Assembly (NCBI RefSeq): GCF_963676815.1
Contig: NZ_OY781365.1
Coordinates: 5,738,501 to 5,802,500, forward strand
DNA length: 64,000 nucleotides
Direction of reading: 5' to 3'
From: an uncultured Draconibacterium sp.
Lineage (GTDB): Bacteria; Bacteroidota; Bacteroidia; Bacteroidales; Prolixibacteraceae
Numbering within the stretch: position 1 is the first letter of the stretch; every line of letters begins with the position of its first letter. The notes beneath the pieces are model-generated. The model saw only the letters and a list, made by a program, of their open reading frames with translations. It had not been told where the DNA came from and did not search any database. The translations under genes were made by a program, and so were the position numbers. Below are positions 1 through 7,899 of the stretch, in pieces.

Positions 1-453
1 ACCTATTTAAAGATTTATGATTTGGTTGAAAAAGAGCGTCCCGGATTCCAGCAAATTGCTTCGGGGATGGTTGTAAAACTATTGGGCTACATGGTTTCTT
101 TTGAAAAACGTAAAGGTTTTTCAGGCAAACACATTGCCAAAGTAATTGAGCAAGTTCGTTTTTTAATGCGCCAGAACATTGAAACCGAATACAACATGGA
201 AGAGCTGGCAAAAGAACACAATGTTGGATACTCGTATTTCCGTAAAATGTTTAAAAAATATACGGGTGTATCACCTGCACAATACCATTTGCAACTGCGA
301 ATAATAAGAGCAAAAGAGTTATTAGTATCTACCGATAAAACCATTACAGAAATAGCCTTCCAGCTGGGATTTCAAAACATTTACCATTTTAGTATGCTTT
401 TTAAAAAGAAAACAGGATTGAGTCCTTCTGACTTCAGAAACGGGATAAATTAA
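1..453 (+). CDS. AraC family transcriptional regulator, 5'-truncated by window edge
   Basis: The reading frame is open from base 1, so the protein begins outside the window; the TTG at 22 is probably an internal codon. The visible C-terminal half holds the paired helix-turn-helix DNA-binding domain of the AraC/XylS family, with the typical second-helix block ITEIAFQLGFQNIYHFSMLF and the closing FKKKTGLSPSDFR. The N-terminal sensor domain is not visible. It is convergent with the rpiB-like gene (73 bp apart) and sits at the left edge of a rhamnoside-degrading locus that has another AraC regulator at its right edge, so control of the locus is the likely role. This is inferred from position only. 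Confidence 0.9.
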   Translation, partial: TYLKIYDLVEKERPGFQQIASGMVVKLLGYMVSFEKRKGFSGKHIAKVIEQVRFLMRQNIETEYNMEELAKEHNVGYSYFRKMFKKYTGVSPAQYHLQLRIIRAKELLVSTDKTITEIAFQLGFQNIYHFSMLFKKKTGLSPSDFRNGIN

Positions 454-526
454 TACTCAGCACTTTGCAATTAATATAGTTCTCCTTCAGTATGATAAGT
501 ACTGTCAATACAACAATACGTATCTT

Positions 527-973
527 TTATATTATACAACTACCACAGATTGCAACTTTACATAGTCGGTTTTGGTGCCTTCCTCCTTCAAATTTAGATG
601 TCAGAAAAGTTTTTAAAATTTCTATTCCTTCGTTCTTGTTTAGGAAACGCCCCGGCAAACATAAAATATTGGCATTGTTATGCTCCCTTGCTAATTTGGC
701 GATTTCGGGCTTCCAACATAATGCAGCGCGAATTCCCTGATGTTTATTTGCAGTAAAAGAAACACCCTGTCCGCTGCCACAAACCAATACGCCAAGTTTA
801 AACTCCCCTTTTTCAACGGAATTTGCCAGTGGATGGACATAATCGGGATAATCAACAGATTGAGCTGAATCGCTCCCAAAATTTTTAGTTTCGTAACCTT
901 GTTCTTCCAGCCATTTTAAAAGAATAATTTTCATCTCATATCCGGCATGGTCGTTCGCTATCGCTATCTTCAT
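527..973 (-). CDS. rpiB: RpiB/LacAB family sugar-phosphate isomerase
   Basis: A 148-residue protein with the full RpiB fold signature: N-terminal IANDHAG (Asp8-His9, phosphosugar site), GSDSAQSVDYPDY, the catalytic cysteine Cys65 in CGSGQG, His98 in REHNNAN, and the closing GGRH motif. RpiB enzymes interconvert ribose 5-phosphate and ribulose 5-phosphate; relatives act on allose 6-phosphate or, as LacAB, galactose 6-phosphate. The residues seen do not decide the substrate. It is the last gene of the minus-strand sulfatase/GH78 unit (50 bp after the GH78-like gene), which suggests it handles a sugar released by this locus. The C-terminus runs about ten residues past the usual end and contains two cysteines. 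Confidence 0.9.
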   Translation of the reverse strand: MKIAIANDHAGYEMKIILLKWLEEQGYETKNFGSDSAQSVDYPDYVHPLANSVEKGEFKLGVLVCGSGQGVSFTANKHQGIRAALCWKPEIAKLAREHNNANILCLPGRFLNKNEGIEILKTFLTSKFEGGRHQNRLCKVAICGSCII

Positions 974-1023
974 AATATTTTCGTCTATTGGATTTTTCTT
1001 TACTAGCCTATCAACCTACAGTT

Positions 1024-2772
1024 TTACTTTTCAATAACCTCAATACCTTCCGGCACGGCTATTTCTGATTTTATAGTACCATCAGCTTGTTTCTCATGCC
1101 TTACTTTTACAATACCCTTTGGGGTTGGATAAGTTCCCTCAACCCATGTTAGATCTCCCAAATGCGGCTCAATTGCAATCTTTTTACAGCCCGCTTCAAG
1201 CACTTTTATTCCAAGTACATACTCTGATAGCCATGCTGTAGGTCCTGAGGCCCACCCATGACAAAAGCTATGACGCAATCCTTTGTAACAATAATCACCG
1301 TATTCTGAATGTACGTCCACCAAATTATCAGTTGGAAATTCATCAATTCTACCTGCATTTTTCAACCATTCAATATCAAAGTCTTCCCAAAATGTTGTGG
1401 CTCCAAGCGCCAACATTCCGCCCCAATATTCACGAATTATATCCATTGCTCCGGTATAGTTCTCCGCCTTTGCCATGGCTAACAGCATGTAATACCCATA
1501 AAAAGTTGAGAATCGTTGAGCTCCATCTTTTTCAATAACAGAATTGGCTTCCTTTTCGGAAATTGAATTTGATATTGCCAAAAGAGCAGCAGCTTGTTTT
1601 GAATTTACATGATCAGGCACAACATTACTCATTAATGCGGCTTTTGAACGACATAGTTTAGCAGTTTCTACTTCTCCTATTGAAGTACAGAGCTCCTCTC
1701 CTGCCTCCAATGTCATTTTTAGCAGCGCATGATAACCGGCATCAATAGCTTCAGGATAAGGACTGCTTGGCCAATCAAGAAACCTGCTACCATCAAGATT
1801 CTCTCGCCCGTCATCGCCCACCATCGACGCAAACTTATTCAACAACGCAACCAAATAGCCTCTTTGTTGTTTTAGGTACTCCAAATCGCCATGATTATAA
1901 TACCAATCTCGGTGAATAATCACCCACCACATAGAGTAAGAAGTAATACCATTCATCCATTCCTCAACCGGAGTAATATCCCGAATTAAATCAAGACTTT
2001 TTGGTACTACTTCGTTATATCCGAAAACCGAATTGATTGTTTTTATTTCGGGGTGCAAATCACCAACCCAAACCAGGCGGTCGCGTTTAATTCCATCCCA
2101 CAAATATTCCTGCATATTTAGATGTACCGTATACGCCCCAGTTTGCCAAATCTGATTTAACAAGGTGTCATTACTTTCAAAACTTCCCAAGTACGGTATA
2201 TCGCGATAAATGGATATGGCATTGAATTCTTTCAGATTCAACTGAGCCGTGTCGCCCAATAGGTCAATCCGAACAAAACGAAACCCGGTATTCCCAATAT
2301 CGAGTTTGCCCAGCCAGGGCAGAGTAATTTCAAAATCGCGCATGGCATGTTCGTTAGTTGCCGCAAATTCTTCGGGTATAACATCCGACAAGGTTTCGGA
2401 TATCGATTCGCCAAAACGTAAACGCACTTTTTGCCCTAACTTATTGGGTAAAAAACTGGTTACGATTTGTATTCCACCGTGTATTTCTTTTCCAAAATCA
2501 AAAATAATGGACGCTTGCTTTTCCGGCGAGTTCTTTAATATGCAAATTTTATCTCGTGATAAATCAGCCTGACCTTTTCCAGGCACAAGCAGATTCTCCG
2601 CATTTTTTATAAACTCACCGGAATCATCCGATTTCCAAACAATGGATGAAGGAGTTAAATAATCCCGTACTCTTGAGTCTCTGGATATAAGCTTTGGATT
2701 CACACTGTTTTGTGCGCCAAGTTGCAACATAGCAAAACATATCAAACAAATAAAAGTGGTTAATCTTTTCAT
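1024..2772 (-). CDS. GH78-like alpha-L-rhamnosidase, short form
   Basis: Predicted secreted glycosidase of about 582 residues. The start at 2772 is preferred over the upstream in-frame codon at 2820 because it places a standard signal peptide (MKRLTTFICLICFAMLQLGA) at the very N-terminus. A beta-sandwich region is followed by an (alpha/alpha)6 catalytic domain opening with DGIKRDRLVWVGD, which corresponds to the GH78 general-acid motif, and later FWEDFD, a candidate for the catalytic-base region. A C-terminal beta domain closes it. GH78 enzymes hydrolyse terminal alpha-L-rhamnosides by inversion. It is about half the length of the two large GH78 proteins at 18-24.6 kb and lacks their N-terminal fibronectin-like domain and C-terminal discoidin-like domain. 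It lies between the sulfatase at 2965 and rpiB, in the same direction. Confidence 0.85.
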   Translation of the reverse strand: MKRLTTFICLICFAMLQLGAQNSVNPKLISRDSRVRDYLTPSSIVWKSDDSGEFIKNAENLLVPGKGQADLSRDKICILKNSPEKQASIIFDFGKEIHGGIQIVTSFLPNKLGQKVRLRFGESISETLSDVIPEEFAATNEHAMRDFEITLPWLGKLDIGNTGFRFVRIDLLGDTAQLNLKEFNAISIYRDIPYLGSFESNDTLLNQIWQTGAYTVHLNMQEYLWDGIKRDRLVWVGDLHPEIKTINSVFGYNEVVPKSLDLIRDITPVEEWMNGITSYSMWWVIIHRDWYYNHGDLEYLKQQRGYLVALLNKFASMVGDDGRENLDGSRFLDWPSSPYPEAIDAGYHALLKMTLEAGEELCTSIGEVETAKLCRSKAALMSNVVPDHVNSKQAAALLAISNSISEKEANSVIEKDGAQRFSTFYGYYMLLAMAKAENYTGAMDIIREYWGGMLALGATTFWEDFDIEWLKNAGRIDEFPTDNLVDVHSEYGDYCYKGLRHSFCHGWASGPTAWLSEYVLGIKVLEAGCKKIAIEPHLGDLTWVEGTYPTPKGIVKVRHEKQADGTIKSEIAVPEGIEVIEK

Positions 2773-2964
2773 ATTATGTGGTATTATCATCAGAAACATT
2801 GACTTCCAGAATTTGACCAATTCATCAATTCTGTTTTAAGTTTCAAATAGCCTCTTCAACAATTCAGAGAGAAGTCTGCTTCTACAACGTTATTATTTAT
2901 ACAGAACTTAATTCCTGACTACAAAATTCAATTTCTTCAAAAATGGTATTCCTTAAAATGTATT

Positions 2965-4395
2965 TTAGTTTGACGGCTTTAAAGAGTCGTTTCCGTCCCA
3001 ATGATACCCCCAGGCTTTCATATAAGCCGCTCCATCAAGGAATTTATCACCTCGTTTATCCAGCATTTTCTGTAGCTCTGTTTCCAAATCCGCTTGTATC
3101 GAGCCATATTCTTCTTTATTTACCAGATTATTTAGCTGGTAAGGATCACTTGTGTTATCGTATAATAACCATGGTCCGTTCAGGTCTTTAGCATACGTAT
3201 ACTGTTCTGTACGAATTCCACGGTACTCCCTGCCGCCTTTCTTGTAATTCCACTGATGGAAAGGCACAGGGCACGTAATAAAAGCTCCATTAATGTCAAG
3301 ATCTTCTTTTCCCAACAACTGTCCCGTATAGTCAACCCCTTCTACCGTTGCCGGGATCGGTAAATTACACAGCCCTAAAAGCGTTGGCATAATATCAGGA
3401 AATGAAAACATTTTGCTCATTTGTTTACCAGCTTTCAATTTGGCAGGATACTTTAAAACGAATGGAATATGTATAGACTCCTCCCAAGGCTGTTGCTTTT
3501 TAATTCGATCGTGAGAATAAAGCATATCACCATGATCAGAGGTAAACACAAAAATGGTGTTCTCTTCCAAACCCATGTTCTTTATTTCGGTCTGGAGTTC
3601 GGCCACACAATTGTCAAGCGCAGTCATGTGAGCATAATATCCTCTGATATCTTCTTTCGCTTGTGCTGCTTTTTCTTCCGGCACATTTGGACGCAACTTA
3701 ATATCCATGTCCTTATACATATTCTTATACTTTTGGGGAGCCGTTTGATATGGGGCATGCGGAGGACCGTAAGACACAAATAGGATAAACGGATTCTCTT
3801 TATTGGCTTGAATGTACTTTATAGCATCTTTTGTTTGAGCAATGGCATCGTAGCCTTCCCACATATGTTTCTGGTTGTTTTCGTCGAAATAAACCGAATT
3901 GTTATAATTATGCGTACACTCATGTACCTTCCAATAATCAAATCCCTGGCGGCGATCTGCTGGGACAGGCTGCTGACGCCCTTCAGTATTCTTTACTCCC
4001 GGTGCATGGCCATTAATATGCCATTTGCCAATATAAGCTGTTTTGTACCCATTTTCTCTATACGCTTCGGCAATGCACTCCTCATCCGATTTCAAAGGTT
4101 TATCGTTGTAAAAAACGCCATGGCTTAAAGGATATCTACCTGTCATTAAACAAGCTCGTGCGGGTGTACAAACCGGGATATTTGAAATGGCATTGGTAAA
4201 TACCACAGCCTCTTTCGATAATTGATCGAGTGCAGGTGTTTTTACTTGAGTATTTCCAACAAAACCCAGATCCTGGGCTCTCCACTGGTCGGTAAGGACA
4301 AATACTACATTGGGCTTTTCAATCCTCTTTTCAGCTTGGCATGACATCACAAAAAATGCCATGGCAACAAAAATTACATTTACTAATTTGATCAT
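2965..4395 (-). CDS. S1 family formylglycine-dependent sulfatase, lipoprotein
   Basis: 476-residue type I sulfatase. The signature CTPAR (Cys76, converted to formylglycine by a maturase) is followed by the usual ACLMTGRYP helix. The N-terminal metal-binding VLTDQWR and the later FTSDHGDMLYSHDR give the calcium and sulfate ligands. The signal ends in a lipobox (FFVMSC, Cys19), so it is probably surface- or periplasm-anchored. S1 sulfatases remove sulfate esters from sugars; the subfamily, and hence the position cleaved, cannot be fixed by eye. It is the third sulfatase of the unit and is separated from the preceding one by a 176-bp spacer carrying an interspersed repeat. It depends on an anaerobic or FGE-type maturase encoded elsewhere. 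Confidence 0.93.
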   Translation of the reverse strand: MIKLVNVIFVAMAFFVMSCQAEKRIEKPNVVFVLTDQWRAQDLGFVGNTQVKTPALDQLSKEAVVFTNAISNIPVCTPARACLMTGRYPLSHGVFYNDKPLKSDEECIAEAYRENGYKTAYIGKWHINGHAPGVKNTEGRQQPVPADRRQGFDYWKVHECTHNYNNSVYFDENNQKHMWEGYDAIAQTKDAIKYIQANKENPFILFVSYGPPHAPYQTAPQKYKNMYKDMDIKLRPNVPEEKAAQAKEDIRGYYAHMTALDNCVAELQTEIKNMGLEENTIFVFTSDHGDMLYSHDRIKKQQPWEESIHIPFVLKYPAKLKAGKQMSKMFSFPDIMPTLLGLCNLPIPATVEGVDYTGQLLGKEDLDINGAFITCPVPFHQWNYKKGGREYRGIRTEQYTYAKDLNGPWLLYDNTSDPYQLNNLVNKEEYGSIQADLETELQKMLDKRGDKFLDGAAYMKAWGYHWDGNDSLKPSN

Positions 4396-4437
4396 TTTAT
4401 TTTGATTATTCGTTCTTTGTCATAATTATTATTTAGC

Positions 4438-4524
4438 ACGTCATGCTGGACTTATTTCAGCATCTCTCGCATCTAATAATCAGTTATTTGTAAGAAAGAC
4501 CCTGAAACGAGTTCAGGGTGACGT
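4438..4524. repeat. Interspersed inverted-repeat element (REP-like)
   Basis: The spacer between two sulfatase genes holds an element with outer ends ACGTCA and TGACGT. Each side carries its own hairpin: one around CTGGACTTATTTCAG and a stronger one, CCCTGAAACGAGTTCAGGG. Elements of this style are scattered in intergenic DNA of many Bacteroidota genomes. No second full copy is visible in this window. It could also act as an mRNA stability element between the sulfatase cistrons. Confidence 0.6.
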
Positions 4525-4571
4525 TCTGGTTGTGACCAATTGCGGACATTCAAATTTTATTTCTAGTTGAA

Positions 4572-6119
4572 TTATTTATCCTTTGTTAATTTGAAATGTT
4601 TTTCCGATTTCATGTTTGGAACTAGACACTTCATTGTTTCCAGTTTTGTCATTAGCAATTCTGTGAATTTAATTTTCAGCTCTTTTATGTCGTCACTTTC
4701 GTACAAATTATTCCATTCTTTAGGATCCTTCTTCAGGTCATAAAATTCACCAGAAACGATATCGGCTTCGGTATAAGTTGAAGCATCTTCTTTTCGGGCA
4801 AAACATAAAATCAACTTATAATTATTAGTGCGTACCATAAACGATGCTTCATCTTCCCGTTCGTGCAAGGCACAAAAGGAAGCTTCGCGTGTTTGTTCTT
4901 TATTTAAAAGATTTATTCCAACTGCTTTTTCAGGAACCTCAATTCCGGCGGCCTTTAGCAATGTTGGGTAAACATCAACCAATTCAGCCGGGCGAACATC
5001 TTCTTCTCCTCTCCATTCTTTTGGTAATGCTGAACCGGAAATAATAATGGGAACACGAACACTGGCATCGTACAAGCAATACTTGTTAAAACGATAATAC
5101 CTCTCCCCCAGCATCTCGCCATGGTCGGAAACATAAATGATAATTGAGTTTTCGAGCAAACCTTTTTCTTCCAGGGCTTCCAGAGCTCTGCCAAACATAT
5201 CATCAATCCAGGTACAGTTGGCATAATAACGCATGGTCATTTCTTTCCATTGCTCCTCGCTTGCATTCTTCCAGAATCCTTCATACAATTCACGGCGGTT
5301 TACACCTTCAGCATGTGCCGAGTGGTCTTTTTCCCAGGGCGGTTGCACTGCATACTCTGTTTCATCGAGGTTGTAGTTATCTTCAAATCCTTCGGGTACA
5401 TTATGCCCGGCATGTGGTTTTAAAAATGACAGATACAAAAACAGGGGACGGTCATCTTCCCTCCCTTTGATATATTCCAGGCATTTTTCTGTTACCCATC
5501 CATCGCGGTGGTCTTGTTCTGGAAGTTTACTGGTTTCGCCTATATAACCCGAGGGATCTTCTTCTCCCGGACCATAGCCAATTGTTTCATCCAGATAACG
5601 TTGTTTGGCTTCAGGATTAAGATCTTTCATCATTACGGCACCTTCCTCAAAAACTTCGGCTGCGTATCGTGTTTCAAAACCTCGCGTATTGCATATAACT
5701 CCCCAATGTGTTTTTCCAAATCCTGCTGTTTCGTATCCAGCATCAGCAAATACCTGTGCAAGTGGGGGTATCGGAAGTTTATCATCCGGAATTCCACGAC
5801 CATTACGCAAAACACCGGTTTGATTGGCGTATAATCCAAACATCATGGAGTTTCGGCTGGCAATGCACATGGGGGCCTGGCAAACCGCTTCAGTAAAACG
5901 CACACCATTTTTTGCCAGTTCATCTAAATTAGGTGTTACTACCACACTTTTTTCAACTCCCAGGGCATCCCAGCGGTGCTGGTCGTCCATTAGGAAAATT
6001 ATATTTGGGCGTTCCTTTGTTTTTGTCTCAACTTTTGAGGAACAAGAACTAACTATCAATAGGGTTCCAATAAAAAGAACCAACAACACCTTATTATTTA
6101 TTTTTTTCGCCATGATCAT
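4572..6119 (-). CDS. S1 family sulfatase with CxAxR active site, lipoprotein
   Basis: 515-residue sulfatase with N-terminal MDDQHRWDALG (Asp45-Asp46), formylglycine motif CIASR (Cys85; alanine at the position where proline is most common, a tolerated variant), GKTHWG, FLKPHAGH and SDHGEMLGERYYRFNKY. The lipobox VSSC places the anchored cysteine at residue 26. The start could be the first or third codon (MIMAKK). The start overlaps the end of the upstream sulfatase gene by 26 bp, indicating translational coupling in one operon. The catalytic domain is clearly divergent from that of its neighbours, so it probably attacks a different sulfate position or residue, although its leader is almost identical to that of the next sulfatase. 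Confidence 0.93.
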   Translation of the reverse strand: MIMAKKINNKVLLVLFIGTLLIVSSCSSKVETKTKERPNIIFLMDDQHRWDALGVEKSVVVTPNLDELAKNGVRFTEAVCQAPMCIASRNSMMFGLYANQTGVLRNGRGIPDDKLPIPPLAQVFADAGYETAGFGKTHWGVICNTRGFETRYAAEVFEEGAVMMKDLNPEAKQRYLDETIGYGPGEEDPSGYIGETSKLPEQDHRDGWVTEKCLEYIKGREDDRPLFLYLSFLKPHAGHNVPEGFEDNYNLDETEYAVQPPWEKDHSAHAEGVNRRELYEGFWKNASEEQWKEMTMRYYANCTWIDDMFGRALEALEEKGLLENSIIIYVSDHGEMLGERYYRFNKYCLYDASVRVPIIISGSALPKEWRGEEDVRPAELVDVYPTLLKAAGIEVPEKAVGINLLNKEQTREASFCALHEREDEASFMVRTNNYKLILCFARKEDASTYTEADIVSGEFYDLKKDPKEWNNLYESDDIKELKIKFTELLMTKLETMKCLVPNMKSEKHFKLTKDK

Positions 6120-7575
6120 CTTGTTTGCTTTTTAAATTTGGGAACCATTCTTCATCAAAAGACTTTTGCAATCCGTTTAAAATTTCCGTGTACGATTCGT
6201 CGTTTGTAAAATGCGTTGTTTCGTAAGGGTCTTTATTTAAGTCCATTAATCGCTCTTCAATTCCAACGGCATCGTACCGAACGTATTTATAGCCGCTTTC
6301 ATCAACCACCATTCTACTTACTTCCCCTTCAACAGCAAGCGTTTTACGCCACTCTGTTTTTTTTCCTTCAAACAATGGTTTTAAACTTCTGCCTCTTGGA
6401 TCAGCCAGTGCTTCAATACCTGCATAATCGCAAACCGTTGGCAAGAGATCTAAACCATTCGAAACCAAGCTAGTGGTATTTACTTGACCCTCCGGGATAT
6501 GTCCTTTCCACATGGCGGCAAAAGGAATGTTTGCCGATTCCTCGTACAAAACTGTTTTATGCTCCATTCGGTGCGAGGCATCATTATCGCCATGGTCGCT
6601 CGAGAAAATAACCAATGTATTTTCCTCCTGCCCACTTTCTTTTAAGGCATCTAAAATCAGCTGAATTTGAGCGTCCACCATTTCAGTTAATCGCACGTAA
6701 GCCCAGCGGTGCATGCGCCACTGTTCATCGGTATAATGCTGGCGAGCATTTATCCTAAACGAACGTCTTTGGAGAAGTGCATTAATTGCTTTGGCTTCAT
6801 CTTCCTGCGGTTCAAAATTAGGTGGAAGTGGTGGACAATAATTGGCAAAAAATTCCTCGCGATCAATTCCCTCGGGCAACTGCAAAGCTTTATCTAAGGT
6901 TTCAACTTCTGTTTTGCCATGTTCTAATAAACGCTGTGTCTGTTCTCCTTCTGCAAAATCGCGAATGGCCATGTAACAAATATCATGCGGGTTTATTAGC
7001 GACACGATCATAAAATACGGTTTATCGTGTTCCGCTTTTATGTGGTTTGCAGCTTCTATCGCCAATATATCTCGTTCATCATTTGTAATATCGTTAAACC
7101 CTAAAGCTTTTGGAGTTAATGAAGGAGGTAAATGTTCCTTCCCGCCAAATATGATATCGTAACCAGCATTTTTCAGGAATGCAGCAATCGTGGTTGACTT
7201 TACGGTTTCGCTCACCTCAGGGATTTTCATTGCTCCCGCATTTTCGCGCGCCTGATTTCCATTTTTATCGTAAAAATATCCCGGAAATCTTCCAGTCATC
7301 ATACTCACTCTAGCTGGCGAACATACCGGATTGGTAGTGTACGCTCTTGTAAAACGGATACCGTTATTGGCAATATAATCCATTGCCGGTGTTTGAAGGT
7401 ATTTGTTACCCGAACAACTCATCATTGTTTCGCTCTGCTGGTCCGTATAAATGTAAATAATGTTTGGTCGTTGCGGTGTTTTTGTTTCAACTTTTGAGGA
7501 ACATGAACTAAACAGTACTAAAATTCCTATTACCACAATTCCAAAATTCAAAGTTCTATTATATCGTTTAGTCAT
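6094..7575 (-). CDS. S1 family sulfatase, lipoprotein
   Basis: 493-residue sulfatase and first gene of the sulfatase/GH78/rpiB unit. YTDQQSE supplies N-terminal metal ligands; the formylglycine motif is CSPAR (Cys85), followed by VSMMTGRFPG. FSSDHGDNDASHRMEHK forms the second metal and sulfate-binding segment. The leader ends in FSSC (Cys25) and continues SSKVETKT, the same eight residues as in the sulfatase at 4572. It probably acts outside the cytoplasm on sulfated oligosaccharides. A likely -7 box on the minus strand lies 46-53 bp upstream of the ATG, and the gene is separated from the GH106-like gene by a terminator, so it seems to start its own transcript. Confidence 0.93.
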   Translation of the reverse strand: MTKRYNRTLNFGIVVIGILVLFSSCSSKVETKTPQRPNIIYIYTDQQSETMMSCSGNKYLQTPAMDYIANNGIRFTRAYTTNPVCSPARVSMMTGRFPGYFYDKNGNQARENAGAMKIPEVSETVKSTTIAAFLKNAGYDIIFGGKEHLPPSLTPKALGFNDITNDERDILAIEAANHIKAEHDKPYFMIVSLINPHDICYMAIRDFAEGEQTQRLLEHGKTEVETLDKALQLPEGIDREEFFANYCPPLPPNFEPQEDEAKAINALLQRRSFRINARQHYTDEQWRMHRWAYVRLTEMVDAQIQLILDALKESGQEENTLVIFSSDHGDNDASHRMEHKTVLYEESANIPFAAMWKGHIPEGQVNTTSLVSNGLDLLPTVCDYAGIEALADPRGRSLKPLFEGKKTEWRKTLAVEGEVSRMVVDESGYKYVRYDAVGIEERLMDLNKDPYETTHFTNDESYTEILNGLQKSFDEEWFPNLKSKQDDHGEKNK

Positions 7576-7620
7576 AACGAACCACTTTAATCAGTTTCAT
7601 AGTTTACCTTTCTTCCAACT

Positions 7621-7628
7621 CAAAAATA
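7621..7628 (-). promoter_or_regulatory. Candidate -7 promoter box for the sulfatase operon
   Basis: On the minus strand this reads TATTTTTG, an exact match to the Bacteroidota -7 consensus TAnnTTTG, about 46 bp before the first sulfatase ATG. A convincing -33 TTTG at the usual 19-21 bp spacing was not found, so an activator may be needed. Confidence 0.5.
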
Positions 7629-7798
7629 GATAACCAACAAGTATATTTTTTTCGATATTGTGCTATTTCTTTCACTATTGTACCAAGTTTCGTTTTTGAA
7701 CTCTATTTCACCTATTAAAAAGTCAGGCAGAACATTAATTGTGGATTTTAGAAAACTGAATTAAGTTTACAAAGGGATAAATTCATTGTGAAAAATTC

Positions 7799-7835
7799 AA
7801 AAAAAAGGGAGTTACGTTTTTCAACATAAACTCCC
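7799..7835 (-). terminator. Rho-independent terminator after the GH106-like gene
   Basis: Read on the minus strand, GGGAGTT and AACTCCC form a stem around a 15-nt loop and are followed directly by eight T residues. It closes the transcript ending at 7900. Confidence 0.75.
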
Positions 7836-7899
7836 CCTTAGCGTCTAACTAACCAAACTAATGCACTTGACAGTAACAAGTACAACTATTCCTATACTA

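Larger units (their letters stand above)
7576..7899. other. 324-bp intergenic region between GH106-like gene and sulfatase operon
   Basis: No gene is visible. The right part carries the minus-strand terminator of the GH106-like gene; the left part carries the sulfatase-operon promoter candidate and AT-rich DNA with a minus-strand segment AATAGCACAATATCG, only loosely similar to the duplicated sequence at the AraC gene start. Confidence 0.6.
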
